Assembly: GCA_013286145.1 (NCBI GenBank)
Contig: JABDGH010000006.1
Location: 1,689 to 65,688, forward strand
DNA length: 64,000 nucleotides
Direction: 5' to 3'
Origin: Verrucomicrobiota bacterium
Lineage (GTDB): Bacteria > Verrucomicrobiota > Verrucomicrobiia > Methylacidiphilales > UBA1321
The position numbers and the translations under genes are program-made. The stretch's first letter is position 1. Each line of letters starts with the position of its first letter. Under the pieces are notes generated by a model that saw only the letters and a program-made list of their open reading frames with translations, was not told where the DNA came from and made no database searches. Below are positions 63,541 to 64,000 of the stretch, one piece after another.

Positions 63541-64000
63541 ATGAATTCTACCACGCAAGCCGCCCAGGATATTTTGGGCAAGATTGAGCATGACCCGGTG
63601 GAACTGCGGCATTGGCGTCAGCTTCTCATTCTTTGTTTCGATCAAAAATCGGTCGATACGCTGCAAACGCTGCAGGTAATCGTCGCCGCCATCGAACAGA
63701 TTTGGAACCGGCGACGCGAGCAGGCCAAGGAAGCTTACGAAGAAGCCAGGCTCAAGCAACGTGCCACCGGCAGCAAGGAACCCCTACCCTCGCTCTCGGT
63801 GGTTTCCATCCCCCTCATGGTGCGGCAAAAAGAGACGATCTCCCGTCTCGCGCGGGATCCTCAATCGTCCGCCCTGCTCTATCGCTTCGGGCTTCATCTC
63901 GAGGAAGATTTTGAATTGTACAAGGCGGCCCATGCCGTTTATGAACGCGCGCTGTCGCTCGGTTCTGAAGATGAACAGATTGAAAAAAAGCTCGTGGAGG
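63541..64000 (+). CDS. TPR-like protein, 3' end outside the window
   Basis: An open frame from ATG at 63541 to the last base, 153 residues so far, no stop. The end region (LHLEEDFELYKAAHAVYERALSLGSED) looks like a tetratricopeptide repeat, and the start (ILGKIEHDPVELRHWRQLLILCF) is helical. There is no signal peptide. It is divergent from mutS. Function unknown. Confidence 0.75.
   Translation, partial: MNSTTQAAQDILGKIEHDPVELRHWRQLLILCFDQKSVDTLQTLQVIVAAIEQIWNRRREQAKEAYEEARLKQRATGSKEPLPSLSVVSIPLMVRQKETISRLARDPQSSALLYRFGLHLEEDFELYKAAHAVYERALSLGSEDEQIEKKLVE

Overview
The window is about 64 kb of GC-rich bacterial chromosome, mostly core metabolism packed into short operons. A futalosine-type menaquinone cluster, hopanoid genes, a long-form IspG, a gap-pgk-tpiA-secG operon and proteins resembling the TIGR03790, TIGR04073 and DUF6941 families together suggest the PVC superphylum, most likely Verrucomicrobiota. 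That placement is inferred from gene content, because the window holds no rRNA.

Layout. 1-4.4 kb: menaquinone genes (ubiX, mqnP, mqnE, a small unknown gene, mqnA, minus strand) and a STAS-domain protein. 4.5-7.9 kb: grpE, dnaJ, rsmE and an orphan ModA-like binding protein in one operon. 8.2-12.5 kb: an anti-sigma/sigma pair, a cytochrome P450 and a putative Na+/H+ antiporter. 12.7-17.2 kb: fabD, fabG, acpP, fabF (fatty acid synthesis), then galK. 17.4-26.9 kb (mainly minus): ribBA, alaS, ispG, a RAYT transposase between inverted REPs, rseP and a membrane protein. 27.1-31.6 kb: an Amt transporter, squalene-hopene cyclase and a hopanoid-type phosphorylase. 31.6-41.2 kb (minus): ribD, ftsY, a small unknown, oppC/oppB/oppA, secG, tpiA, pgk, gap. 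41.5-44.6 kb: a Bax-inhibitor-like membrane protein, a sugar-isomerase-like protein, an SGNH hydrolase and ogt. 44.6-47.7 kb is accessory: tRNA-Ser, a KAP NTPase, a strongly folding noncoding stretch, tRNA-Asn. 47.8-57.6 kb: exported unknowns, a metallo-hydrolase, a TIGR03790-like protein, ilvC, aroD, a CorC-type protein, an RNA methyltransferase and a TIGR04073-like protein. 57.6-63.3 kb: a REP cluster, an MmeI-like restriction-modification enzyme and mutS. A TPR protein runs off the right edge.

The most distinctive content is repetitive. System one is a RAYT gene with GTAG-headed REP hairpins: two flank the gene and two further clusters lie 20 and 34 kb away. System two is a family of fold-back elements bounded by GTCATCC...GGATGAC, in a short class (about 60-110 bp, long complementary arms whose inner bases co-vary) and a long class (two related elements of about 290 bp with an extra internal inverted repeat). 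Both systems lie only between genes. Defence-like content is the KAP NTPase beside tRNA-Ser and the single-chain MmeI-like enzyme, whose specificity half looks AT-richer than its front half. No CRISPR array, prophage, rRNA or classical insertion sequence was seen.
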